From UBA935 sp031555615 (GTDB lineage Bacteria > Bacillota > Clostridia > Lachnospirales > Lachnospiraceae), in contig JAVBUF010000023.1 in NCBI GenBank assembly GCA_031555615.1, positions 1 through 64,000 on the forward strand: a stretch of DNA of 64,000 nt. Reading direction: 5' to 3'. The notes beneath the pieces were generated by a model. The model had not been told where the DNA came from and did not search any database. It saw only the letters and a list, made by a program, of their open reading frames with translations. How positions within the stretch are numbered: position 1 is the first letter of the stretch; every line of letters begins with the position of its first letter. Below are positions 42,487-52,600 of the stretch, piece after piece. The translations under genes and the position numbers were made by a program.

Positions 42487-43199
42487 TTCTCTCCTTTCCA
42501 GGGACGACGGTCCGTGGTCCATCCCTGATCAATCCACCAATTACGGTCGGTGGGGTTCCATGCAGCGTCCGGATTGGCCTGCATTTTTCTGAACATATTA
42601 AACAGGAATCGGTTACGGAGACTGGAATGGGGATGGAGCACCCGATATTTTATGGCTTCTGCTATCCCAGCAGCTTTCTTTTCGATCTGATTTCTTTTTT
42701 CAGGCTTTAAGTCCTGCCGCCTCATGGTTTGAGTAGCCAGTGCAAATGTATATACCTTGGGAATGCCCAGCCACCTTAATTGTTTAGCCATTGATCTGGC
42801 AACCCCGCCGGGAGGGGCCCCGGCAGAGGATACAACGGCAAGGCCGGTTTTCGTAAACATGGACGGATGCGGGCGGTGGGTAATCCACCGGTATGCCAGG
42901 TGATCCATCAGGTTTTTCATGGCACCGCTCATTTCCAGAACATAGTTGGGGCTGTCCAGAATAATAACATCCGCCCATTCTATGGCTGTTGCAATGGGCT
43001 GAACCTGATCCGCTGAGGGGCAGAACGCTTCCCCTTTCATAAAGCAGGTAAAACAGCCATGACAGAATCCGGGACCGTCAGCCGGCAGGAAAAATTCCCT
43101 GATTTCGTCTTCGGCTGTTGCCAGGTTATGCAGAACCGCTTGAGTCATGGTATAGGTTACCCCTTGATGGGATTGGCCATGTATTGCTGTTATTTTCAT
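42483..43199 (-). CDS. NADPH-dependent FMN reductase/flavodoxin-like protein
   Basis: A 238-residue protein of the NAD(P)H quinone reductase/iron-sulfur flavoprotein group. The flavodoxin-like fold starts MKITAIHGQSHQGVTYTM (FMN phosphate loop), and SPNYVLEMSGAMKNLMDH contacts the flavin. CHGCFTCFMKGEAFCPSAD is the cysteine cluster of ISF-type proteins, here compact and not certain to bind an iron-sulfur cluster. The last 50 residues are basic. It lies between a TetR gene (30 bases) and a two-component system (4-base overlap). Confidence 0.88.
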   Translation of the reverse strand: MKITAIHGQSHQGVTYTMTQAVLHNLATAEDEIREFFLPADGPGFCHGCFTCFMKGEAFCPSADQVQPIATAIEWADVIILDSPNYVLEMSGAMKNLMDHLAYRWITHRPHPSMFTKTGLAVVSSAGAPPGGVARSMAKQLRWLGIPKVYTFALATQTMRRQDLKPEKRNQIEKKAAGIAEAIKYRVLHPHSSLRNRFLFNMFRKMQANPDAAWNPTDRNWWIDQGWTTDRRPWKGEK

Positions 43200-43229
43200 T
43201 GTGCTTCTCCTCCTGACTTTATTACTCTT

Positions 43230-43865
43230 TCAGCTTTCGCTGCAATATAAACGATTGAATTGACGAATGTGTTGCTCCAGCAGATTGACGGCCTCTGCCT
43301 CACGTTCCGGCTGGCAGTCGCACAGATTCAATAACAGATACAACGGTGCAAAAAAGTGAAGGGCCATGATATCGGCCTCTTCTGATTTGAAGATGCCGTT
43401 CTGCATCAGCAGACCCAATAACATCCCCTGATAGGAAAGAGGCTCCTCTATATACTGTCTGGCGTAGAGAGCCGCCAGTTCCCGGTTATGATATTGCTCT
43501 ACCGTCAGCATCCGGCGAAAGCGGCTGACGTATTCATCATGTAAAAAGTATAAGAATAAGTTTTTGCCCATGACAATCAGTTGTTCCTCATCAATATTTA
43601 AGAAAATAGGCATATCCCTGGCCGGTTCGTTCCCACTCATCTGCATGTATGCCGCCTGTTGTTCATATCGGCGATTCATTTCTGTCAGAATGGCATCAAA
43701 AATGTCCTGCTTACTCTGATAATGCTTATAAAGAGAAGGGGCCCTGATCCCTACAGCGGCGGCAATCTCTGCCACACTGACGGCTTCATATCCTTTCTCA
43801 GAAAACAGGCGCAGGGCCTCTTGCAAAATTTTGGTTTTTGTGGACTGCTGCTCCATCTGTTTCAA
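43230..43865 (-). CDS. TetR-family repressor
   Basis: A 211-residue TetR regulator. The N-terminal HTH is LSVAEIAAAVGIRAPSLYKHYQSKQDIF in the usual place (about 26-53), followed by a ligand-binding helical domain without family-specific motifs. The promoter region directly upstream contains a perfect 14-bp inverted repeat, so autoregulation is likely, and it should control the reductase and two-component genes behind it. Confidence 0.93.
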   Translation of the reverse strand: MKQMEQQSTKTKILQEALRLFSEKGYEAVSVAEIAAAVGIRAPSLYKHYQSKQDIFDAILTEMNRRYEQQAAYMQMSGNEPARDMPIFLNIDEEQLIVMGKNLFLYFLHDEYVSRFRRMLTVEQYHNRELAALYARQYIEEPLSYQGMLLGLLMQNGIFKSEEADIMALHFFAPLYLLLNLCDCQPEREAEAVNLLEQHIRQFNRLYCSES

Positions 43866-43873
43866 CTCCTTTG

Positions 43874-43921
43874 GCTAATGAATGTTACCCCAATTATAGG
43901 CTAACATTCATTAGCTGTCAA
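43874..43921 (-). promoter_or_regulatory. Consensus promoter within a perfect operator
   Basis: TTGACA (43916-43921), 17-bp spacer, TATAAT (43893-43898), a perfect consensus. Arms GCTAATGAATGTTA (43902-43915 on the minus strand) and its exact complement (43874-43887), 14 bases apart, cover the spacer and the start site. Repression by the adjacent TetR protein is expected. Confidence 0.93.
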
Positions 43922-43925
43922 GGTC

Positions 43926-43964
43926 AAAAAAAGATATGACCGCTAACCGCTTTCATATCTTTTC
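43926..43964 (-). terminator. Terminator of chemoreceptor gene
   Basis: Stem AAGATATGA/TCATATCTT followed by TTTTTG on the minus strand, 13 bases after the stop codon. Confidence 0.87.
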
Positions 43965-43976
43965 ATTTTATTTATA

Positions 43977-45977
43977 TTATTTTATATCCTCTGCTTGCTC
44001 TTTATCTAATTGCTCCACCAATTGATCCAATAACTGTGCCTGCTCGGACAGTTCTTCACTTGCTGCGGCACTTTCCTGGGACATGGCCAGATTATCTTCT
44101 ACTGTTCCCGAAATTTTATTTACCGATTGCGCAAGCCCTGACAATCGGTCGGCATAATTTCGAGATTCCTCGGTAATTCCCTCTACCATCTCCAAGACCT
44201 GCTGAATTTCTGAGACTGTTGCCATCAGCGAATCTGCTGTACTCTGGGCAATCACAGTTCCATTTTCAATTGCTGCCAGAGTGGCTGTGATCAGGTTATT
44301 GGTATTCTGTACCGCTTCAGCACTTTCATTTGCCAGCTTTCCCACCTCTTCCGCAACTACCGCAAACCCTTTTCCGGCTTCTCCGGCCCTGGCTGCTTCA
44401 ATGGCGGCATTTAGAGACAACAGATTGGTCTGCCCGGCAATGTCTTCAATACTCTTGACGATATTCTTGATCTGATCGGAAGCTGCCCGCACATCCTCCA
44501 TCGCGTGCATGGTATCGCTCATCTGGTTATTACACTTTAATACCATTTCACTTGAGGTTTGGGCCTGATTACTTGCCTGTTCGGCAATATGTGCATATTC
44601 CTTGATATTATCGGAAACTTCATTTAAGGAATCCGCCAATATGATAATCGTATTTTGCTGTTCGGCCATTCCTGTGCTGAGGGTATTGGCCGCTGATGAA
44701 ACCTGAGTGGAGCTGCTTGCAACCTGTGACGAAACGCCTTTGATCTGAAGGGTCAGATTGGTCAGCTGATTACTGATTTGATCCAAAAATATTCTGATTT
44801 GAGAATATTCTCCGATATATTCGGTATTAGTCTTATAGGATACATGACCATTGGCTATTTCTCCTAAGGTTAAACCTATATTCTGTATCATTTCTCTGGT
44901 ATTTTTGCTGAAGTCCAATAAATATTGCTGCAGTTCATGTGTCTCCTCTACTCCTGAATCATCATCTGCTATATGCAGCTCAAAATTTCCTTTTGACATT
45001 TCGCCAATCTGATTGGTCATATCCACAATTGGATGGGATATCTTGTCAAATTGTCTTTTAAAATACTTATTTATCAGGTAGAGCAACAAAGCCACCATTG
45101 CTATTCCTGCCACTAAGATCAGCAGCACAACATTGGTTACCGTGCTTTTTTGAATTCCCGTATAAATCCGGAAACCGCCATTATCCGTTTCACTTACGGT
45201 AAAATAATATGATCTGCCGTTATAATCAAAAATCGATTTGATTTCATTTTCCTTCATCTCGTTTAATTTCCGATAGCTTGACCGTGCTTCTTCCACCAGG
45301 GTAACTTGCCCGTCGTGGGGCTCGAACTCATGATTAGGATGGAAAATAATCTTTCCGGCACTATCTTCCACAAAGAAATATTCTGTTTTTTCTTCACTGG
45401 AAATACTTTCCAGGGCTGTTGTTATTTCCATATCAATGGCAATTACTGCCGGCTCACCGGTGTCGGTTTTGATGGGCATGGATACGCAAATAGCATAAAT
45501 ACCGGTATTGGCATCTTCATAGGTTATTACATTCATTTTTCCAGACTGAATCGGCCCGTCGTAGAATGGCCTTCCAATTACAGAATAATCCCCTGCCGGC
45601 ACCCAGCCTAATGTTTCGTATAGATAATTACGCTCTCCATATGCCACATAAAAAGCTGTAATTACATCTTTAGGCATCTGGCTTATCTTGCTGTCGATTG
45701 CCTTTTTGATAACTGCTTCCGAGCAATCCGTGGTACTCTCAAGATCAAAAACAAAATCATTTATTGTCTTCATCAAATCCGATACCGTATAATTCAATGC
45801 AGCAACATTGGCATCTGCCTTCAGTTTCAGCTCCGCTTTTAAATTTCCAAATAATATCATTGTTATCACACTAAAAACAACTACAAATAATAATGCAATA
45901 ATAACAATAAACGATAATGTTGTCATTTGTGTCAGCTTTGATTGGAGCTTCATCTTTTCCTGAGTATTCTTCTTCAT
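43977..45977 (-). CDS. Methyl-accepting chemotaxis protein with dCache sensor
   Basis: A 666-residue receptor. Transmembrane helix 1 (about 20-42), an extracellular dCache-type domain (about 45-280, with AFYVAYGERNYLYE and YDANTGIYAICVSMP-like core), transmembrane helix 2 (about 283-305), HAMP (about 310-370) and the cytoplasmic signalling domain with the hairpin tip IAGQTNLLSLNAAIEAARAGEAGKGFAVVAEEV. It is alone on its transcript; no other chemotaxis or flagellar genes are in the window. Ligand unknown; dCache domains often bind amino acids. Confidence 0.93.
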   Translation of the reverse strand: MKKNTQEKMKLQSKLTQMTTLSFIVIIALLFVVVFSVITMILFGNLKAELKLKADANVAALNYTVSDLMKTINDFVFDLESTTDCSEAVIKKAIDSKISQMPKDVITAFYVAYGERNYLYETLGWVPAGDYSVIGRPFYDGPIQSGKMNVITYEDANTGIYAICVSMPIKTDTGEPAVIAIDMEITTALESISSEEKTEYFFVEDSAGKIIFHPNHEFEPHDGQVTLVEEARSSYRKLNEMKENEIKSIFDYNGRSYYFTVSETDNGGFRIYTGIQKSTVTNVVLLILVAGIAMVALLLYLINKYFKRQFDKISHPIVDMTNQIGEMSKGNFELHIADDDSGVEETHELQQYLLDFSKNTREMIQNIGLTLGEIANGHVSYKTNTEYIGEYSQIRIFLDQISNQLTNLTLQIKGVSSQVASSSTQVSSAANTLSTGMAEQQNTIIILADSLNEVSDNIKEYAHIAEQASNQAQTSSEMVLKCNNQMSDTMHAMEDVRAASDQIKNIVKSIEDIAGQTNLLSLNAAIEAARAGEAGKGFAVVAEEVGKLANESAEAVQNTNNLITATLAAIENGTVIAQSTADSLMATVSEIQQVLEMVEGITEESRNYADRLSGLAQSVNKISGTVEDNLAMSQESAAASEELSEQAQLLDQLVEQLDKEQAEDIK

Positions 45978-46000
45978 ACAGCCTCCTGTTTTTTATATAT

Positions 46001-46030
46001 TTTATTTAAATATATTTAAATATATTTAAA
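46001..46030. repeat. 10-bp AT-rich tandem repeat, three copies
   Basis: Units of TATATTTAAA at 46011-46020 and 46021-46030, with one-base-different copy at 46001-46010, directly upstream of the chemoreceptor ribosome binding site. The 10-bp period suggests curved DNA or an UP-like element. Confidence 0.8.
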
Positions 46031-46090
46031 TCAGCCCCCGGCCGTCAATGGTTTCAGCACCAAACACGCCTGAATCAGCATGGAAATACC

Positions 46091-46831
46091 TTAGTCTGCT
46101 TCGTCAAACATCCGCCTCAGCCATTTTTCCCTAACAGATTCAAAATCCTTCGGTACTGATATTCGTGTACCGTCACGCATAAAAACCGCACTGTTTTCGC
46201 AAGAATTTACATAATCAAGATTTACTATAAAACTCCTTTGCACTTTAATCATTTGTGGTTCACGCAGCAATATATCCGAGTAAGCTTTCAAAGACGAATA
46301 TACGCTTGGCACGCCGCCATCTTTAAGATGAAAATGTAAATGATGTCTTATTACCTCAACATACATAAACTCTGCATATGAAATAAAGCGAATTCCGCTC
46401 CTGCTGGTCAGTGCAAATCCATTCCGATCGATGGTTTTGCGCCTCGTTTCAATATCTCGCAAAAGCTCATAAATTTTTTGGGGGTCTACGGGTTTGACCA
46501 TATAGGAAAACGCTTTAACAGCATAGCTTTGTTCCGCAAAATCGTTAAATGATGACAAAAATATCAAGTAACCGCTAAAGTTCATTTTGCGCAGTTGAAA
46601 AGCAAGCTCAATGCCGTTCATTTTAGGCATCATGATATCTAAAATCACGATATCAATTGCATTGTTATCCAGATAGGAGATTGCTTCATAAGGGTCAGAA
46701 AACTTTGACACTGCATAAGGTGCCTCAACCATTTTTTCTGAGAAACTATCATAATAATTTTCTATTATATGGGAAACATATTCTAAATCATCCCTGCTGT
46801 CATCACAGATTAAAATACGAGTCAATTTCAT
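46091..46831 (-). CDS. LytTR-family response regulator
   Basis: A 246-residue regulator: receiver domain starting MKLTRILICDDSRDD with phospho-Asp in IVILDIMMPKMNG (about 58) and Lys in MVKPVDP; C-terminal LytTR DNA-binding domain (about 145-240, FISYAEFMYVEVIRHHLHFHLKDG...VQRSFIVNLDYV). The start is the ATG at 46831 with GAGAGG five bases ahead; in-frame ATGs upstream lie in the leader. No AgrC/LytS-type kinase is adjacent: the kinase upstream is of another class and ends with a strong terminator. An inverted repeat lies in its promoter region. Confidence 0.92.
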   Translation of the reverse strand: MKLTRILICDDSRDDLEYVSHIIENYYDSFSEKMVEAPYAVSKFSDPYEAISYLDNNAIDIVILDIMMPKMNGIELAFQLRKMNFSGYLIFLSSFNDFAEQSYAVKAFSYMVKPVDPQKIYELLRDIETRRKTIDRNGFALTSRSGIRFISYAEFMYVEVIRHHLHFHLKDGGVPSVYSSLKAYSDILLREPQMIKVQRSFIVNLDYVNSCENSAVFMRDGTRISVPKDFESVREKWLRRMFDEAD

Positions 46832-46861
46832 CAGTTCCTCTCTACTTTGCTTTATGTATTC

Positions 46862-46891
46862 AATATGAACGATTTTGTTCATATTCCTCAA
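46862..46891 (-). promoter_or_regulatory. Inverted repeat upstream of LytTR regulator gene
   Basis: AATATGAAC/GTTCATATT with a six-base spacer, 9-bp perfect arms (46862-46885). TTGAGG (46886-46891) and CATATT (46862-46867) could form a promoter with an 18-bp spacer, putting the repeat over the spacer and -10 box. Confidence 0.55.
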
Positions 46892-46947
46892 AAACGCAAC
46901 ATGCGAACATCTTCCTAAGAAGCTGTTCGCATATTGTATGTTTTTTA
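46891..46947 (-). terminator. Bidirectional terminator after kinase-regulator operon
   Basis: A long stem (ATGCGAACA...CTTC region, 46901-46931) with T-runs on both strands (TTTTTG on minus, TTTTTTAG on plus), between the 7TMR-DISM kinase and the LytTR gene. Confidence 0.88.
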
Positions 46948-46996
46948 GTGTTTAATTATCTTAATTAATTAACTGCATATAACAATTTTAAGGATA

Positions 46997-48916
46997 TCAT
47001 AAAATAATCTCCGCTTCAAGACTTATTAGAAATTTTGTTCCTTCACCTAATCGCGACTGTACGGATATGGACCCCCCCATGCCTTCGGCCATGGTCCTGG
47101 CAATGTACAATCCCATCCCGCTGTCGCCGCCTGTATTTCGCGCCTTGGACACCTTGTAGAACTTATCGAAAATGTTGGGTAAATGTTCTTCAGCAATACC
47201 CTCCCCGGTGTCGGCTATACCAATTACACATTTGCCGCCATCAATCCCTGCTGTTATTATAATCTCGCCGTTTTGGGGCGTATGTCTGGCAGCGTTATAG
47301 ATGATATTATCGATGACGCTCCATATCTTGTCATGGTCAAGCCGCACTCTGCAATCATCTGCAGATTCTACTGTGAATCGCAATCCCAGGTCCCGCAGGT
47401 ATTTCCCGTGCCGGTCTTCGATATCATTCACTAATTCCGACAGCGGCAGCCATTCCAGGTTATAATTTAACTGCCCTGTTTCAATCCGGGTAGCCTCAAA
47501 CAGATTCCGAATAAGCCGCTGCATGGTAAGGTTTTTGTGATAAGCCACATGGATGTAATCGGAACGTTCAGCATCTTCTAGATTAATATTACCATCGTCC
47601 AGCAGTTCTAGGTATTGGCCCAGCACCGTCAGCGGTGTCTTGAGGTCATGGGATATATTTCCAATCATTTCCTTCAAGGCATTTTGGGAAATCGTCAGCA
47701 CTTCATTGGCGTGGGCAAGCTGATATGTCCGTTCTCGCACCTGGATTTCCAGGTTTTCGTTTAGCTTTTCCACATCCAGCATGACCTTCATGTAATTACG
47801 GCTCAGCAAGTAACATTGTGAGAGAATCATAAACAGTCCGCAGATAAGAGGAAACATATATATATCATATAATTCTTCAATTGTTATTTTAACGATACCG
47901 GATAACATGAACAAAAGTAAACTGGCCAGATACAGCAGTAAAGACCTGTTATTTTGATAGCTTCTCGCCGTAAATATCTTGATTACGTAAAGCAGCATGG
48001 GCAGATAGCCTAAGAGAATTGATCTGGCGCCTATGTTAACGGGTAATATCAAAACCAACAAAATGGTCATTCCAAACATCAGGGTAATAAAACCCATTTC
48101 CATTTTATTATAACGCAGAGGGAATACCAGTGAGGTAAAAACACACATACAGATCCCATGCAGACATACCATCAGTAAATATACTTGGTAATATGTGTTG
48201 ATATGGATAGGCCATATCCATGATATGATGCCATGATATTCAAAAAGCATTTGTCCCACTTCAAACACACACATCAGCGCAAAAACCAGGTACACTTTAT
48301 CCTTAGGGCTAAACCGGTACAGCAGCAGATGATAGATTCCTATCATCAGAAAGCCACCCAAAATAAATATACACACCACTCGTTGCTTCAAACCGATGTC
48401 GTCCAGATACGGAGAAATTGAAATTTCAGGAACTGAGTTTCTCATTCCGTTTTTCGCTTCAATATGCTTTGTGCTGATCATTTCGATCACACTGACTCCA
48501 TTTTGAGGAGTGAAACTTACAAAAGCAGTCTGTACTTTATCCGTGGCAAAAAGCATTTTCCCGTTAACCCAAATTTCACAGGAATCATCAATCTCCGGGA
48601 TGAACAGATCCATGGGTAAATCCCTGTCGGTCAGCACGGTCAGGGTGTAAGCAGCGGTGTCCCCTACACTGTAGCCAAAGAAATCAAACAGGCTTTGGCT
48701 GTGGGGAAAGTTTACTGCGGTTTGCTCTCCGCCGTTAAAACTCACCAGCCATTCACCCGTCAGCCGGAAGGTGGTTTCTGCGAGGCCGGTGCCGCGCAAA
48801 TCCAGAACGCCGTTTTCTGCATGCCCTTCCACTTGATTGGGAGACAGGCAAATATATCCAAATACTAAAGTACACGTCAAAACCATCAGTACGATAAACA
48901 GCACATCTTTTTTCAC
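46997..48916 (-). CDS. 7TMR-DISM sensor histidine kinase
   Basis: A 639-residue kinase. One transmembrane helix (about 5-24) precedes an extracellular carbohydrate-binding-like domain (about 35-170), seven transmembrane helices (about 175-385), a coiled linker, and the kinase core with phospho-acceptor His in MIGNISHDLKTPLTVLGQYLE, N box NIIYNAARHT, G1 DTGEGI, F box IFDKFYK and G2 SGMGLYIARTM. DISM kinases may sense sugar-type ligands. It overlaps its response-regulator gene by four bases. Confidence 0.9.
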   Translation of the reverse strand: MKKDVLFIVLMVLTCTLVFGYICLSPNQVEGHAENGVLDLRGTGLAETTFRLTGEWLVSFNGGEQTAVNFPHSQSLFDFFGYSVGDTAAYTLTVLTDRDLPMDLFIPEIDDSCEIWVNGKMLFATDKVQTAFVSFTPQNGVSVIEMISTKHIEAKNGMRNSVPEISISPYLDDIGLKQRVVCIFILGGFLMIGIYHLLLYRFSPKDKVYLVFALMCVFEVGQMLFEYHGIISWIWPIHINTYYQVYLLMVCLHGICMCVFTSLVFPLRYNKMEMGFITLMFGMTILLVLILPVNIGARSILLGYLPMLLYVIKIFTARSYQNNRSLLLYLASLLLFMLSGIVKITIEELYDIYMFPLICGLFMILSQCYLLSRNYMKVMLDVEKLNENLEIQVRERTYQLAHANEVLTISQNALKEMIGNISHDLKTPLTVLGQYLELLDDGNINLEDAERSDYIHVAYHKNLTMQRLIRNLFEATRIETGQLNYNLEWLPLSELVNDIEDRHGKYLRDLGLRFTVESADDCRVRLDHDKIWSVIDNIIYNAARHTPQNGEIIITAGIDGGKCVIGIADTGEGIAEEHLPNIFDKFYKVSKARNTGGDSGMGLYIARTMAEGMGGSISVQSRLGEGTKFLISLEAEIIL

Positions 48917-49560
48917 GAGCTACCCCCAATCCATCGATATCCCTCATTACGGACGGTTTCAATTGCCCCGAAGGATGTGTCAAACACCTCCAGCTTTTTA
49001 CGCAGCCTGCGGATATAAACCGCAATGGTATTGCTGTCGTCCTTCAATCCGTTTTTCAACGCGGCATACAACTCCGCAGAGGAAATTGGGTGATTTTTAT
49101 TTTGGTACAGGATAAAGAACAAATCAAACTCAGCCTGTGACAGTGATACACTTTTGTTCCGGTACATGACTGCTTTATGATCCAGGTCAAAGAGGATTCT
49201 GTCAGACCGGCGGATTTGGGCACAGATACGCACCTCCAGCTCACGCATGGAGAAGGGCTTGGTCATGTAATCGTCACCCCCTGCCAATAATCCCCGTACT
49301 TTATCATCTTCATCATCCTTACAGCTGAGGAAAATGATGGGTGTATTGCAGCGTTTGCGTATTTCACCGCACAGGTCAAATCCAAGCACATCCGGCAACA
49401 ATACGTCAAGTACGATACAATCCGGTATGGCTTCCTCAATACGGGTCAGTGCCTCCGCACCGCAGCTTGCCGTCTGCACCAGGTGCCCTTTGGATTCTAA
49501 GTATTTTTTATTAAGCTTAACAATCTCCGGATCATCATCAATCAAAAGTGTCGTATTCAT
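48913..49560 (-). CDS. OmpR-family response regulator of the DISM kinase
   Basis: A 215-residue regulator: receiver with phospho-Asp in CIVLDVLLPD (about 52) and Lys in TKPFS; winged helix with LSQAEFDLFFILYQNKNHPISS and IAVYIRRLRKKLE...EGYRWIGG. It overlaps the kinase gene by four bases and has GAGAGG seven bases ahead of its ATG. Upstream lies an inverted repeat consistent with autoregulation. Confidence 0.93.
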   Translation of the reverse strand: MNTTLLIDDDPEIVKLNKKYLESKGHLVQTASCGAEALTRIEEAIPDCIVLDVLLPDVLGFDLCGEIRKRCNTPIIFLSCKDDEDDKVRGLLAGGDDYMTKPFSMRELEVRICAQIRRSDRILFDLDHKAVMYRNKSVSLSQAEFDLFFILYQNKNHPISSAELYAALKNGLKDDSNTIAVYIRRLRKKLEVFDTSFGAIETVRNEGYRWIGGSS

Positions 49561-49577
49561 AAGATTCCTCTCAAATA

Positions 49578-49602
49578 GGATAACGTTTAAATGAGGTTAT
49601 CC
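49578..49602 (-). promoter_or_regulatory. Inverted repeat over the putative promoter of the DISM system
   Basis: GGATAAC and GTTATCC, separated by 11 bases (arms 49596-49602 and 49578-49584). They overlap TTGGAT (-35-like) and TATCCT (-10-like) 16 bp apart. The arm also pairs with an alternative partner in the purL 3' hairpin. Confidence 0.6.
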
Positions 49603-49632
49603 AAAATAAATATTTTAGATTAACCTCATTTT
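49590..49632 (-). terminator. Stem-loop after purL
   Basis: A long hairpin AATGAGGTTA...TAACCTCATT (about 19 bp with mismatches) starts nine bases after the purL stop. It lacks a U-tract, so its strength as a terminator is uncertain. Its downstream arm shares bases with the adjacent inverted repeat. Confidence 0.6.
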
Positions 49633-49638
49633 TCATTT

Positions 49639-52600
49639 TTATTTAAAGTATTCCACACCGGACTCAAAAATCCGAATATCCTGCTGTCCGAAAATATTAA
49701 CAGCCACACCATCGGCCCTCCGCTCGGAATGCGCCATCTTGCCGAAGCAGCGTCCGTCCGGTGAGGTAATCCCTTCAATGGCCCCATAAGAACCATTGAT
49801 ATTCCACTCCTCATCCATGGAAATGATTCCCTCAAGGTCGGCATAACAGGTGGCCACCTGCCCATTGGCAAACAAACGGTCAATCCACTCCTTCGAAGCC
49901 ACGAACCGGCCCTCACCATGGGATACAGGATTGGCATAAGTATCACCCAGCACCGCTCCCTGCAACCAAGGGGATTTATCCGATACTACCTTGGTATAGG
50001 CCATTTTGGAGATGTGGCGGTTGATGGTATTGTAGGTAAGGGTAGGGGAATCCTCCGTCTGACCAACAATTTCACCGAAAGGTACCAGGCCAAGCTTAAT
50101 CAACGCCTGAAAACCATTACAGATGCCCAGTGCCAGACCGTCCCGCCGGTGCAGCAGATCCATTACCGCTTCCTTTAATTTTACGTTTTGGAAAGCAGTT
50201 GCAAAGAATTTGGCACTGCCGTCCGGTTCGTCCCCTGCCGAAAATCCGCCGGGGAACATGATAATCTGGGAACGCCCGATAGCCTTGGCATATTCCTCAA
50301 CTGACTGGCGGATATCTTCCGCCGTCATATTTTTAAATACCTTGGTAATAACATTGGCTCCGGCCCGTTCAAAGGCTATTTTACTGTCATATTCACAGTT
50401 TGTTCCAGGGAATACCGGAATAAATACAGTGGGCCTTGCAGTTTTTTCTTTACAAAGGTAAATGGAATCGGCCCGATATATGGGGGTTTCCAAAACTGTT
50501 GTGGCTTTTTCCCCACGGGTTGGGAAGACCTTTTCCAGCTTGGAGGTCCACGCCTGAAGCGCTTCTTCCATAGTAATGGTTACATCTTTATAGGTAAAGA
50601 CCGCTTCTTCGGTAACCGTTCCGATGACCCGGCTTTCCAAATCCAATTCCGCCAGCTTTTCCAATACTTCTATGGGTACTTCAGCCAAAATATCACCCAA
50701 TCCATTGGTAAATAGTTTTTCCGGTTTGATATCCTCTTCCAGAACTACCCCCAGTTTATTACCAAAGGCCATCTTGCTGATTGCAGCCACCAGTCCTTTG
50801 GCATCCAGGGCATACGCTGAGACAATCTTACCCTCATCAATTAAGGCCGTAATCTGTTTATAAGTCTCGCAAACATGGTCATAAACAGGCATTTCGTATT
50901 CATCGGTATCAATAACAAAATGAACCAGTTTATTTCCGGCTTTTTTCAACTCCGGGGTAATAATATGATGCTCATTAGCCACATCCACCGCAAAGGAAAC
51001 CAGGGTGGGCGGAACATCAATATCATTAAAAGTACCCGACATACTGTCCTTGCCGCCGATAGAAGGCAATCCATATCCGGTCTGGGCATCATAAGCTCCC
51101 AAAAGTGCCGCGAAAGGCTGACTCCAGCGTTCCGCTTCACCGGTCATCCGCCGGAAATACTCCTGGAAAGTAAAACGGATGTTACGGAAATCACCGCCGC
51201 TTGCCACAATCTTGGCCATGGATTCCGTTACTGCATACACTGCCCCATGATAGGGACTCCATGAGGAAAGGTAAGGGTCAAAACCATAACTCATCATGGT
51301 TACGGTATCGGTTTTTCCTTTTAATAAGGGCAGCTTGGCAATCATCGTCTGGGTTTCCGTCAACTGATATTTACCGCCATAAGGCATTACCACACTGCCG
51401 GCACCGATGGAGGAATCGAACATTTCCACCAGTCCCTTCTGGGAACATACATTCAGATCATGGAGCTCTGTCAGCCATGCCTTCTTCACGTCATCTTCAG
51501 CCAGCGCCTGCTCCACACCATCTACTGCTATTTTCTTAAAGTAATTATCTTCTTCCCTGGGAATATTCACCTTCACAGCGGTTTCCTGATGAGCTCCATT
51601 GGTATCCAGAAAAGCTCTGGATATATTGACGACCTCTTTATCCCGCCATTTTAATACCAGTCTTTCTTCTTTGGTAACCACCGCAACCGGAACCGCTTCC
51701 AGGTTTTCTTCAGCAGCAAAAGCCAAAAACTGTTCCACATCCTCCGGTGCAACCACTACCGCCATTCTTTCCTGGGACTCGGAAATCGCCAGTTCGGTTC
51801 CATCCAGTCCGGCATATTTCTTAGGAACTTTATCTAAATCAACAATCAGTCCGGGAGCCAGTTCACCAATGGCAACTGATACCCCGCCGGCACCAAAGTC
51901 ATTGCATTTCTTAATCAGCCGGCTGACTTCTCCACGCCGGAACAATCTCTGAATCTTACGTTCGGTGGGCGCATTTCCTTTCTGCACCTCAGCACCACAG
52001 GTCTCAATGGAGCTTTCGGTATGGACCTTGGAGGACCCGGTAGCACCCCCGCAGCCATCACGGCCGGTTCTTCCTCCCAGTAAAATAATGATATCGTCAG
52101 GATCGGAATTACCTCTGATCACACAGTCTCTGGGTGCAGCACCCATCACTGCCCCGATTTCCATTCTTTTGGCAACATAATCAGGGTGATAGATCTCTTT
52201 GACAAAACCGGTTGCCAGACCAATCTGGTTGCCGTAAGATGAATATCCCGCTGCCGCACCGCGGACCAGCTTCTTCTGTGATAATTTTCCTTTTAAAGTA
52301 TCCGCTACCGGCACCGTCGGATCGGCCGCCCCGGTTACACGCATGGCCTGATATACGTAGCCTCTGCCCGACAAAGGATCGCGGATGGCACCGCCCAGAC
52401 AGGTAGCGGCCCCGCCAAAGGGCTCGATTTCGGTGGGATGATTATGGGTCTCATTTTTAAAGAATACCAGCCACTCTTCGGTAACCGGACCTTCGCCGTA
52501 ATCAACCTCAACCGGTACGATAATCGAACAGGCATTGATTTCATCCGATTCTTCCATATCCTGCAGTTTTCCGTCCCGCTTTAACTTACGCATGGCAATA

